From Actinernus sp. WN-2022 (taxonomy: Eukaryota; Cnidaria; Anthozoa; Actiniaria; Actinernidae), in NCBI GenBank assembly GCA_030867875.1, contig JAOWCC010001501.1:32136792-32200791 (forward strand): 64,000 bases of DNA, read 5' to 3'. The translations under genes were made by a program, and so were the position numbers. Numbering within the stretch: the stretch's first letter is position 1; each line of letters opens with the position of its first letter. Below are positions 26,101 through 38,100 of the stretch, piece by piece. The notes beneath the pieces are model-generated. The model had not been told where the DNA came from and searched no databases. It was given only the letters and a program-made list of their open reading frames with translations.

Positions 26101-29100
26101 TTTGTCATTTTTTAACCATGGGGGGGAATTCACATAATTCAATTAAGAGTAGGTGTCAGATTACACTACTGTAAAAAAAATGCACTTCGATATCCATGTC
26201 ATCAGTACAGAAAATTTCAAACACAAACTCATCACTGTAGTTGAGATATTATTTTTTGAAATTGTCACAAAAAAGCCAAAAATAGCCAGTGCAGATACCT
26301 TAACCTAGCCTGAATTTCAGCCGTCTCCCTCTGAAATTCAGGCTATTCTTAACCATGTTAGCTGCCATCTGCCCACTCACTAGCTCTAGTCTCGCTATAG
26401 AAGTGTTTCTTTTCGAGATTCTGAACTTGGACGTTAGCAACCCCTTTACAACTCCTGTTGAGTTTTCTATCACTGCAATGGTCACGGCTGAGCATGCTAT
26501 GTTACTAGCGTCTGTGAATACGTGGAGATGTACGGCTTTTATCTTGCCAGTGTCTTTCGCTATGGTTCTCGGTACTCTCACGTTTCTCAGTTGTCTGCAC
26601 CACTTGAACCAATCTCTTTTTTATGTGACTTGAAACATCAGAGTTCCAGCCTTCTTTCTCATCACACGTCTCTGTAAATTCGTTTTCCTTCCACGACAGT
26701 TGTTGAAATCATACCAAGTGGATCATAGATGCTACTAAGTTTGACTTAGTATCGCTCTCTTTGTCACTGGTTCGTTCTCTGATGTTTTTGTTTATTTGCG
26801 CTTGTATCTCCAGTGTGTCTTTTCTTTTATCCCACACATGTCCAAGTATCTTGCTTGGATTGGCTTCACTGTCAACTCTGGGACGTTGGACTCCCACTTG
26901 TGTACTTGGAACTTCCCACTTTCGAGGATACCGGTGGCTTCCTCTTTGAACTTCAGCAGCTCGGCGACGTCACTTCCGCTCTTCATTAAATTATCTACGT
27001 AAGTGTTATCTCTTAACGCCTGTATAGTATCCACCAGTTCCACAGGCTACTGGTTGAAGTAATGGTGCAGTGTAGCTCCCAGCATAAAGGGACTTGATTC
27101 GGCTCCAAACGACACTCGTGTAAATCGCAAATGTTCTTCTCTCCCGTTTATTTTGAATAAGAATCGGAATGCGTCTTTGTCCTCTTCTTTGATGGCGATC
27201 TGGTAGCAGCAAATGTGTCATTCGCACTCGCACCATGATGTCTGGCAAAGTAGAGGCCTGTAGTGGCGGGCCGGTGTGCATGCACTCGTTGACGCTGTTA
27301 GCGAGTGGATGTGGCTTTGGGGCTCGCGTCAAAAACCATTCTAACCTTGGTAATTGCGGCGGCGTTCTCTCATACGACGGTTTGTGCGGCATGTAAAACA
27401 CGCGGTTGCCCGTTGGTTGCTCGGGCGCCTTTTCGATGATCCCCTTCATCTAGCTGCTCGCGCACTAATCTCTCGTATCACTTTTCAACTCTTCGCTTTG
27501 CTTCAGCTTTCTTTCAACATTGTAAAGACATCTTCTGCTGGGTTCCTCGTTCGTGTTCGACAGCACAGCACCTGGGATCCATGGCACGCCTACTATATAT
27601 CTACCGTCACCCATCTTGGTTACCGTCATCCATCTTGGTCTCTCTCACATACATGCACTTTGTGTCTGAGTACTCCTTTCCGCCATGAATGACCCAGCCA
27701 AATGTGGTCCCTTCGACAATGGGGTCTTCTGGCTGGCCTTTCAACACCAGGTCGGTTCTAATCTTGCAGTAAGTGGCGTCTCCCAGTATCACGTGGATTG
27801 GGTACTCTTCATCTGCCATCCTGTGAAGGTCTTTCCTTGCACGTGTTCATATTTCGCCTTCAACTCTCTCAGGGTGGATCGCTTAATGGTCGTAAAATCC
27901 GAGATTTTGCTTCCTGTAATTTCTACATCATCACTTATTTCCCCGTCAACAGAATTGGTAGTTTCGTCAAATACCGGCATAGACTGTTTCTTGACCCCGT
28001 TAATGGAAACAATATGGCGCGACTCATGACGTACAGGGGTTAACCTCAATTTATTCACCGCTTTGGATATAAAGTTCCTCCCCGACCCCGTCTCTAGGTA
28101 AACCCAGAACGTGAGCCCCTGTCTCGTAAGTGGAACTATGGCCGGCAGTGACTTCTCCTCTACTGAGGGAGTGTATCCATTTAACATTGCGTTGTGATTT
28201 TCGTGCGTTTGCTTCTCCAACTTTATCACAAAGACTCGTATGGTGTTTTGCCCTGCTTATATACATGTACGTAGCACCCCTTGCTGCGGCATTTATTCTT
28301 ACTGTGGCCTGCGCGGCCACAACTAAAATGCAGCCTTTTTTCAACGAAGCTGTTTATGCCTGTCAACAGTGTCATAGGTCGTGCAGGAATCCCCCAGTGT
28401 TTCTGTTCGCAAAATATGCAAAACGGACCCTTCGGGTTTGGTGCAGTCGTTCCCTTTTGGCTAAACAGATGCCTTGCTCTCCTTGTTCTTTATGCGCTGC
28501 AATGACTGTTTTGTTTTCGACGTACTCTGTTTTTAGCATATCCTACGCTGTTTTATAGTTTAGCGCGCTTGGTTTAAGATTGGCTAGTCTATCTCTCACC
28601 TTTGGGGACACCAGCTCTAGAAGATATCCAAATTTATCTTCGCCTGAGATCGGTTTGTTATGTATTTGAGACACAAACATATTCTCGAATCGCACCCAGC
28701 TGTTGAGGTGCCTTGAAACGGACTAATAAGCTTCGGTAACTTTGCTTGTGTGGCTTTCGTGGCCTGTTCCCATTTCAAGCCTTCGTTTGGTCATTTTCAA
28801 CTCAGCCCTCATCTTCTCTTCCTAGAGATCTTTCTCTCGTTGCGTCGAAATTGTTCTTCCTTCTCTCCGCTCTCTTTCTTCCATGGCTTTATAGAGTTTC
28901 GCCTTTTCTGCTAGCAACGGTGCATATGTGGATTTCAGCTCTTTTGTATTTCTCAGCTCGATGTTGAGTTCTTGTAAGCTTGAGACAAGGTCATTTAATC
29001 GGTCTTGGATTTCATCGGTACGCTTGCACGTGAGTTTACTTTCGTTGTAGTCACGGCTCTCTCGTAGTTCGTCCGACTCTTCTAGGTAGAACTGAAGCTT

Positions 29101-32100
29101 CTCAATTTCCTTCTTAATCTTTTTGTCGAATTGCCATTCTTCTTCTGTGTTTTGTCCATTGTTTGACTCATCATCTTCATGATCTCCCATTTTGTTTACA
29201 CAAAGCTCGCGTCACAAATGTTGAACTCAAAGCTAACTTCTCACTTGGATTTCACCGCATTGAATCCTGGTCACGGCACCACTAATGTCCCGAAGTTGTA
29301 TCGAAACACCATCGAATCGCTTGCATTAGTTATTTCAACTTTATTAAATGAAAGAATCATAGAAAAAGGATAGTTTATAATCGGCTCGCTTTTTCTCTCA
29401 CTCCCGTCTTGACCCTCGCTGTTCCTCGTGTTTCTATGTCACGTGACTTGTCTCCAGTCCCCACGTGACTCATCACCAGGCTTACTCTCTTCGGTCACCA
29501 CACACACTCATCTTGCATTACACGCATCTCGCATTACACGCATCTCGCATTACACGCATCTCGCATTACATGCATCTCAATTACACGTACAGAGTACATC
29601 AACATAATTATTCAAATTACAGGGTGTAATAAAGCAATTAAAAATGACATACAATCGATTTCTGGTCACGCTCCCCTAAAATGAAAGGACTTTAATTTTA
29701 CAAACTGAAGCATTAACGAGTTCATGTGAAAGTTCATCTTTCAATGTTCTGTAAACCTAAGCTATTATGCAGTTTCTTATCCATTGACATCTTCACCCTC
29801 TAATCGTCTTCTGCACCATTACCTCCACCACCATCACCCCCACCACCTCCATCACCACCATCCTCCTCCACCTCCACCACCACCCTCTCCACCACCTGCA
29901 CCACCTCCTCCTCCACCACAACCTCCAACTCCTCCTCCACCTCCTCCTCCACCTCCTCCTCCACCTCCTCCTCCACCTTCTCCTCCTCCTCCTCCTCCAC
30001 CTCCTCCTCCACCTCCACCTCCTCCTCCACCTCCACCTCCTCCACCTCCACCTCCACCTCCTCCTCCTCCTCCACCTCCTCCTCCTCCTCCACCTCCTCC
30101 TCCACCTCCTCCTCCTCCTCCTCCTCCACCTCCTCCTCCTCCACCTCCTCCTCCTCCTCCTCCACCTCCTCCTCCTCCACCTCCTCCTCCACCTCCTCCT
30201 CTACCTCCTCCTCCACCTCCTCCTCCACCTCCTCTTCCACCTCTTTACACACAGTGCATTTAACTGCAGCATAAGCTGATGTGGCTGTGTTTAAACTAAA
30301 CGGAATAAGAATCCTAGTCGATGAGGAGACAATTTGACTGGTTATTTACAAAATAATGTGGTTGAGCACACAAAGTTGGCTAAAATAAGAACCAAACAAA
30401 ATAAATGCATTAAAAGTATGTGTTTCGCATATCAAAGAGAAAGTGCTTCTCCTTACTACAACATTCTTGGTATTCTAAAACTTGATAATTTATTCAAACT
30501 AAGAATTGCTGAATTTACCTACAAAATTATAAATAGGAAAACAAATACCCTAACAGTCTTCTCCAAATTTGTTATTCCAGCAGCTGAGCAACATTCTTAT
30601 AACACAAGATATGCTGCTAACATGAACCTGGTTAGACCAAAAGCTAGAACTAACTTTGGAATTCATACATTCAAATTTATTTCCTTCAAAATTTGGGAAA
30701 CTATTGACACTTCTGTTAAACATTCTTCCTCTTTCGTTCTGTAAAAAAAAACCGCATAAAAATATCCTTCAAAAATATCAGACATAAAATACAATTTTAT
30801 TTTTCTTTAGCTTAATCTCTTTCTATATTTAAAATAATGTTGCAGTGGTTGACTCGAAAGCTTTCGCTCCTTCGACCACTGTGCGCATCTTTATTATTTT
30901 CTTAATCTTATAATTTAATGTATCTTTTTTACAATTGCTTATCTTTGTGTATTTAATTATTGTGTTGTAAATAGTGTGAATAAAAAACAAATAAACAGAA
31001 AAACCAGGGAATCAAACTCAGGGTCCCTGGATTACGAGTCTGCCATGTTAACCGCTTGGCCATGCTGCCAACTCTAAATGGGATGAAAAACTACTTTAAT
31101 TTTCAATAATCTGTAATACGCAACTTATCAAAAATCCCTGACACAGTATTTTAGACAATTTAGTTGGGATTCGAAAGGGATAATTAAGAAATAAATTGTT
31201 CAGTGCTTCAGTGAAGGGCTGATTGACAACTCTTTCTGGCAGATAGTCATTTAACGTTGAAAAATATACATCTACGCTAACTTTTAACTTTGTTCAAAAT
31301 GGATTAAATATACTTTCTTCAATTCAAGACCTTTAAAATGATATATGCAAGAGCGTTTCTCCAAAATGACACCTCAAACCTTTATTGAAAAATTGTTTTT
31401 TAAGGGAGAATTTGGAACTTGATCAGAAGTAACTTAATTAATATGCTGTTCTTGCATGAACCCCTTCAAAAAAGTATTGTGTAGTAAAGCAGCTGATGTT
31501 ACAACTAAAATCCTTGATCAAACCTAATGTCAGTTTCTCTTAAGGTTATCGGATACCTTCAAAACGAAAAAGATGGAAAAATATTTTTTACGCACAGAAA
31601 TGTAGTTTTAGTAGTAGTGTCTCATATACCAAAAACTCCGTTCAAACGAAATTTATATTGACGGAGAAATACCAAAAGGAAGTTTTTAACCGGAAGTGAA
31701 AGGTTCTTTTTGATTGACAGCAGATCAATAAACACACGACAAGTGCTCACTCGCCCGTAACGACCGTGAGGGGAATAGCACATATTATTAAATTCATTTC
31801 CAGTCAATGTTTACGTTTATTGAGAAAAGTTTTTCCACACACTATTCCACAATTCCATCGGTTGTTGGCCTTATATCTTACAAAAGCCAAGCAGGATTCC
31901 CTTAGCTTGAAAAACAAAGAAAAAAGAAAAACAAAACGAGGCCAAACAATGCATACGACTACAGAGCCAAATAGGAGTCCTCGCAAAACCCGACAAGCGT
32001 TCGTATTTTCACTTTCAGACGGAGTGCCGAGTGGTCCACATCTGAACATAAAGAAGAATTGATAAGAGCCAGCCGAGAGAATATTTGTTTCCAAGAAAGC

Positions 32101-35100
32101 TTAGATCGAAACGTAGTCTGACGGTGACCCTGAATCGGTTGAACCGGGGTTGAACCACGATCTCGCCGTGGTGTTTCAGACGCCTGCAAATCGCTGTCTC
32201 CTCTACTAACTATGCTGGCATTCAAGGCGTCTCTATATGTGTTCACCTTGGCTTTGCCCTTCGAGGTCTTTTGTCTTTCCCATTTTTCTAGCCTGGGAAA
32301 CATGCCGACTCTTCCGCTACCATTTTTCAAGTCACACAAAAAAGAACAAACATTTTCTTGATGCGGCGTGTAGCTTTGATCGGAAATCAACATTGGCGGG
32401 AAATCTTGACAGATAGTTGAACTGTGATGAGAAATGATTGGCCAAGAGCTTTGCTAATTGTTGGAGAGGCGGGGCTTCAGATTCACGCACGACAGACGGG
32501 TATATTTTTTGAAGTGCTATTTTCTCGCTTTCGATTTTCAATCAAAATAGAGTTTTAAAAAAGCTCCCACTCAAGAGAAATTTATTCGATTTGTGCGAAA
32601 TTTTCACAAAGTGTCAATTGATATCTCAGCTGCAAAACCGTGTCGGGGAATTGGGAAATTCTAAAAAGAGAGCTCTTGACGACGTTTCCCGCATATCTAC
32701 TCGGATTATTTTACGCCTTTTCACGGAAAGCATGATAACTTTTGAACTAAATCGATTTTTGAAATTCCCCGACACTGTTTTGTAATACGATTCCTCTGAA
32801 ATACGACAAAGCAAACATATTTTTAAACTTTAAAATATTTTAGGAATCGGAGCTTCTGAAAGCCATCTCACTAGATCGGAGAAACGGGATGGCGGAAAAT
32901 TCGAGATTTTCAAAGAACTAAAAACTTTTTATGTATTCTTGTAGCCAATTTTATAAGCTTTAAAATGATACATGAATGATTTATCTACGATGTTTTCTCG
33001 AGGCGCTACATAATTTAGACTGGAAACGCACCCTGAAGGTATCCGGTAACCTTAACTGTTTAATTCCTTTCCAGGACTCCATCAGACAGCTCAACATCAC
33101 AGAGTTTTCTGGCTGAGCTTGACGCAGTACACCAGTTGTACTACCGTGAATATGAACTACAACTACAGCTGCAGCAACAGCAGCTTGAACTACAGAAACA
33201 ACAGCTACAACTGCAGCAACAGCTACAGCAACTAGAGTATCTACGGCAACAACAACAGCATCATCAACAACAAACAGTAGGAAGTGGACAGGTAGCGCCC
33301 TATTGTAACTTAACATCAAACTTTCGATCAACTGCTTTCGTTGCTAATGAGCCTGAGGAACAGATTTAGCTCGTGAGCATCAAGAACTTTAGGCTCATGA
33401 AAAGTTTGACCTTTCAACTCACTGGCCTAAGAGATTATAAGTCTTCAATACTTTCTGCATATTTTTGTGACTAAGGGCTTTCAACTTCTCAGAGTCAAAA
33501 GTTGAATATTTTCTATGTGTCTATATTAATTAACAATTATTCACCAAAGTGGAGGTGAATAGTGGTGGATATTTACCGAGCCGCTTAATTGCCCTATATC
33601 ATTATGATGTCACAGCTTGTTTATGAGGGGGACAGAATCGACATGAACAATATATGACGGTGCCGTTCCGTTTAGAGCCTTATAAGTAGTTAATAATATC
33701 TTAAATATAATCCGTTCTTCTACCGGAAGCCAGTGTAAATTGAACAAAACAGGTGTTATATGGTCACACTTACGAGTTAATGTTACCACCCGGGCTGCGG
33801 CGTTTTGAACACTCTGCAGACGGACAATAAGGTGTTTAATAGGTAAACCATACAGTAGCGCATTACAGAAATCTAACTTAGAAGTAACAAATGCGTGGAC
33901 TAACGTTTCAGCAGACTGAAAGCTAAGGTATTTTCTGATACTACTAATATTCCTAAGATGGTAGAAGCCAGATTTACAGACTCTAGTAACATACTGTTCC
34001 ATTGTCAAAGAAGAATCAAATAGTACACCAATGTTTCTAACAAGGGAGGATGGGAAGATCACCTCATCACAAACAGAGATGGATTCAAGAGGTGGCAGCG
34101 GGCGATGGAGAGCATTTAGAAACAACAGCTCAGTCTTGTCTCCATTTAGCTTTAACTTATTCCATGTCATCCAGGTATCTACATCACGGACACATGCCTC
34201 GATCTTAGATGTTGCCATGTCGAGTTCACTAGTGTCCGATGATTTAAAGGTGATATATAGCTGAGTGTCATCAGCATAGAGATGATAGTCCATACTGTGT
34301 TGTCTAAGTAGATCACAGAGTGGAGTTGTATAAAGCGAGAATAGTATCGGTCCCAAAACGCTCGTGAGGAACACCGGAACCAAGGGTGTACTTGGAAGAT
34401 TGGCCCCCGCAAACATTGACAGTAATCTGGTCAGTCAGGTATGACCTAAACCAGTCATGGGCCTTATCGACAATCAGAGCCGGGACAACAGGATTTCGTG
34501 GTCAACAGTGTCGAAGGCGGCTGACAGGTCAAGAAGTAGGAGAATCACGGACTTCTGATTGTCAATTGCTCTCAATTGCTTTCCTGTAAGCTTTTCTCAA
34601 ATACGTGTCTAGCCTACTGATTTCCCAAGGAATGTACACAAACATTTTAATCCTTGAATTCGTAACTAATTGCAATGCTGTCACGAATATGGCATTTTAC
34701 ATGCAAGACATAACATGCAGAACGTACACAGTGGGACCCGCTTTTACGCCCTATATCATAATGATATCACGGCTTGTTTATGAGGGGGACAGAATCGACA
34801 TGAACAATAGAATTTTGAACTAAATCTGCTCTGCTGAGGAAAATTTAACTTCGAATTGTCTGGATTCCAGATATCAGCTGTATCAATGTTTATCCCACAA
34901 TATTTACCGTATTTGGTGGTTGTTACCGCTATTCTACGTTCTACAAAATGCATTTGATAGCGATTTCCTTTGTGTTGTTGCTGTTTTGTCCCCCTCCCAC
35001 GACCGTGATCCTTAGCGTTTAAACAATAGATTGTTTTGATTTGACGTCATAATGATATAGGGCAATTGTTTTAGTATATACCACACTCCAGGTGAATAGC

Positions 35101-38100
35101 CAGCACCAAATAGTTATTTTATTTTCTGTCAAATGGACAAAAACTCGCGAGATGATCGCTGCTTTGCTCGGAGGTGAATATGAAATCATATTCACTGTTT
35201 GAGTAGCCAATCAGAGAACGCGAAAAGTGACATTCACTGGTGTGGTATATACTAAATATATTTATTGTAGACATGTTTCCAGTGCAGTATGGGATGTTTT
35301 TTTTTTATTGAATCTAAAATCTAATGCATGTCAAGATCTTACGATTATAATTTAATAACACATCATACTGTATTAATAGTAAATAACTGTAAATCATGAC
35401 TATATCATACTGTATTAAATATTTGTAAATAACTGGAATTGGACTAAAACTTGTATTTTTCCAGTCTAATCCATCTTCCTCCAAGACTATCATCCAAGAA
35501 ACTCCCATGCCAGCCCCAGCCCCCAAGCCAGCAGAACGGCCTCATCTGGTCACACCTGCTGAAAACCTGGAAACTACTCCAGAAGGTAATAGAACACCTT
35601 GAATGGTCTCTAAAATAATGTCATCCAAGATGTGTATCATTGGGATCCCTGTGGACAGATGAAACATAATCTAAATATTATGACCAACTTCTAATTCATT
35701 CACTTTAGTTACATACAGGTTCTGCATGACTGCCAGTACTTCATCTATGGAGCTTACAAGGAAAAAATAATAACTACTGTGTTTTGTCCAGTCTTCCTCC
35801 TCATGCAGTGAATGTGGTGAATGTATTTTTTCCAGAGGATTTTCTCTTTTCTTATTAATAGCTAAACCATCATCACCTAAGTTAAGAAGATTAATTAGTG
35901 TTAACACAGAGCATTTCAAAAACACTTTTGTAAATAGGTTAGTATTTAAGTACAATCTAGTTCTTAATTTCTAGTTTTTCTTTTTTCTACGTGTATATGT
36001 GCTAATTGTATTGTTCCATCTGATATGTATAATATCAATGCTTAATAAAGATTCATTATTACACATTATTATTATTATTATTATTATTATTAGGTGTAAA
36101 TACTTTCCATGTATAAAATAATAAATAAATTTGTTTTAATGTAGCAGTTGCCAAAGTGTTACTGAGTTTATTTCTTTTTTGTTTCTTTTCTAACGTTAGT
36201 ACTTACAGAAATACCAGTGAATTCATCGACCAACACAAACAGAGAAAACTTGTCCAGCAATGTGCATCAGCCACTGGCTGTGAGATCACGAGATACGGCC
36301 AGGAAACATGACTACTACAATGGTGAATTACTACACAGTCAAAGTACTGCAGCACCAGAAAACTACAGAGATGTTAAGGTAACAAGGAAAACCATACGGC
36401 GAACAACTGGTGGCAGAAGGTGGGTAATGGAGATTGTCTTCGGGTTGAAAACTTAAAAACTGAGTACAATGGATAACTAGTTTACAGAGATTGAGCCAGA
36501 AATTAAGCCAGGAGGGACAATTGCTATTTTTTCAAGGGACAAACGTGTTTTAAAGTGGGAATGGCACCGCCTGGTAACCAGTGGTTGTTCCCTGAGTTCA
36601 TGTAAAAACTATGATGGGTGACTAGGTCCTGTAAAAACTAGTGTTGATCTGTGTCAGTGGGGAAGATAAACACTGGTATGATGAACTAAACGTTGATTAA
36701 GATATGGGCTGCGTCAGGCAAAAAGGGCCTGGACGACATAATATGTAAATGTATTTTGAAAATGTACGATGTCTTTTATACTTGTGGTGCGATTACAATA
36801 TGCATCACGAGCGCCACATTGTGCTACTAACAAGTAGTGTTTATTTCATGAAATTGACCAGTGAAATCGAAGACGAAATTACGATATTTTTACACGAGGG
36901 TGTGATCACAATTTTAGCAGGCGCAAATGATTCCTTATCATCAGACGATTGTTTCAAGGTGTAACTTGTACTATTGCTAAAATCATATGAGCTACGGGGA
37001 GTAGAACGACTTCAGAATTTTGTTTTTTGCCAAAAAGTGATCATCTTGTTCATCTTATTTATTTTTTACTCTTTAATGCCAGCAGGTATAAATGAATGTC
37101 ATACATCAAAATCATCCCCTCTGACAGGATTCCTAATTTTTGTGGTCATATTTGTAATCGGGCCCTTGCATCAAAATCACGTAAATTTCACCCCTGATTT
37201 TTGTTGTGAATTTCTTGAAACTGACATTTATTGTCAGGAATGAAATGTAGCGCTTCTCGTCACGAATACAATACAATCTTCAACCAGTTATTCGGAACAC
37301 CATTGTAGGAATTATTTAACTTGAATGTCGTCCGGGCCCTTTTTGCCTGACGCGGCCCATATGGTAACGACCATTGGGAGTGAGCAGCAGCTGACGATTC
37401 GAGTGCTAACCCTTTGTCAGTCGAGCAAAAAACGAGCAAAAAACAAGTGTAGGTCTGCATCAGCAGGGAGTATAAACACTGACTCAGTACAATAATGTTA
37501 CTAGTTAGTAATAGTTGGTTAAGGTATACTGTGCTAACTAGCAAAAGGCAAGTGTAGGTCTGCATCAGCAGGGAGTATAAACACTGACTCAGTACAATAA
37601 CGTTACTGGTATGTAATAGTTGGTTAAGGTATACTGTGCTAACTAGCAAAAGACAAGTGTAGGTCTGCATCAGCAGGGAGTATAAACACTGACTCAGTAC
37701 AATAACGTTACTAGTTAGTAATAGTTGGTTAAGGTATACTGTGCTAACTAGCAAAAGGCAAGTGTAGGTCTGCATCAGCAGCGAGTATAAACACTGACTC
37801 AGTACAATAATGTTACTAGTTAGTAATAGTTGGTTAAGGTATACTGTGCGAACTAGCAAAAGACAAGTGTAGGTCTGCATCAGCAGGGAGTATAAACACT
37901 GACTCAGTACAATAACGTTACTAGTTAGTAATAGTTGGTTAAGGTATACTGTGCTAACTAGCAAAAGACAAGTGTAGGTCTGCATCAGCAGGGAGTATAA
38001 ACACTGACTCAGTACAATAACGTTACTAGTTAGTAATAGTTGGTTAAGGTATACTGTGCGAACTAGCAAAAGACAAGTGTAGGTCTGCATCAGCAGGGAG

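Larger units (their letters stand above)
24669..29585 (-). mobile_element. Damaged BEL/Pao LTR retrotransposon (antisense in intron 6)
   Basis: Reading the minus strand from 29585: a proposed 5' LTR, a primer-binding-like site, gag, protease, RT, RNase H, then (after an insertion at about 25.1-26.35 kb) the pre-integrase part of pol. Frames break repeatedly. The 3' LTR and most of integrase are absent, the end being replaced by repeat copy B and the scaffold gap. The element cannot be autonomous. Confidence 0.8.

Noticed and set aside
29784..30263. 159-codon poly-proline ORF and its 150-codon Glu/Val antisense
   Set aside because: Pure CCT/CCA triplet repeat; open frames are a trivial result of the repeat unit.
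31959..32541. 144- and 69-codon minus frames inside the TTAA element as a transposase
   Set aside because: No DDE/D motif or known domain; the frames are broken relative to each other.
36378..36380. Exon 9 donor at 36378 (AAG|GTAACA)
   Set aside because: A good hexamer, but phase 0 cannot join exon 10 without a missing exon; the donor at 36419 restores phase.
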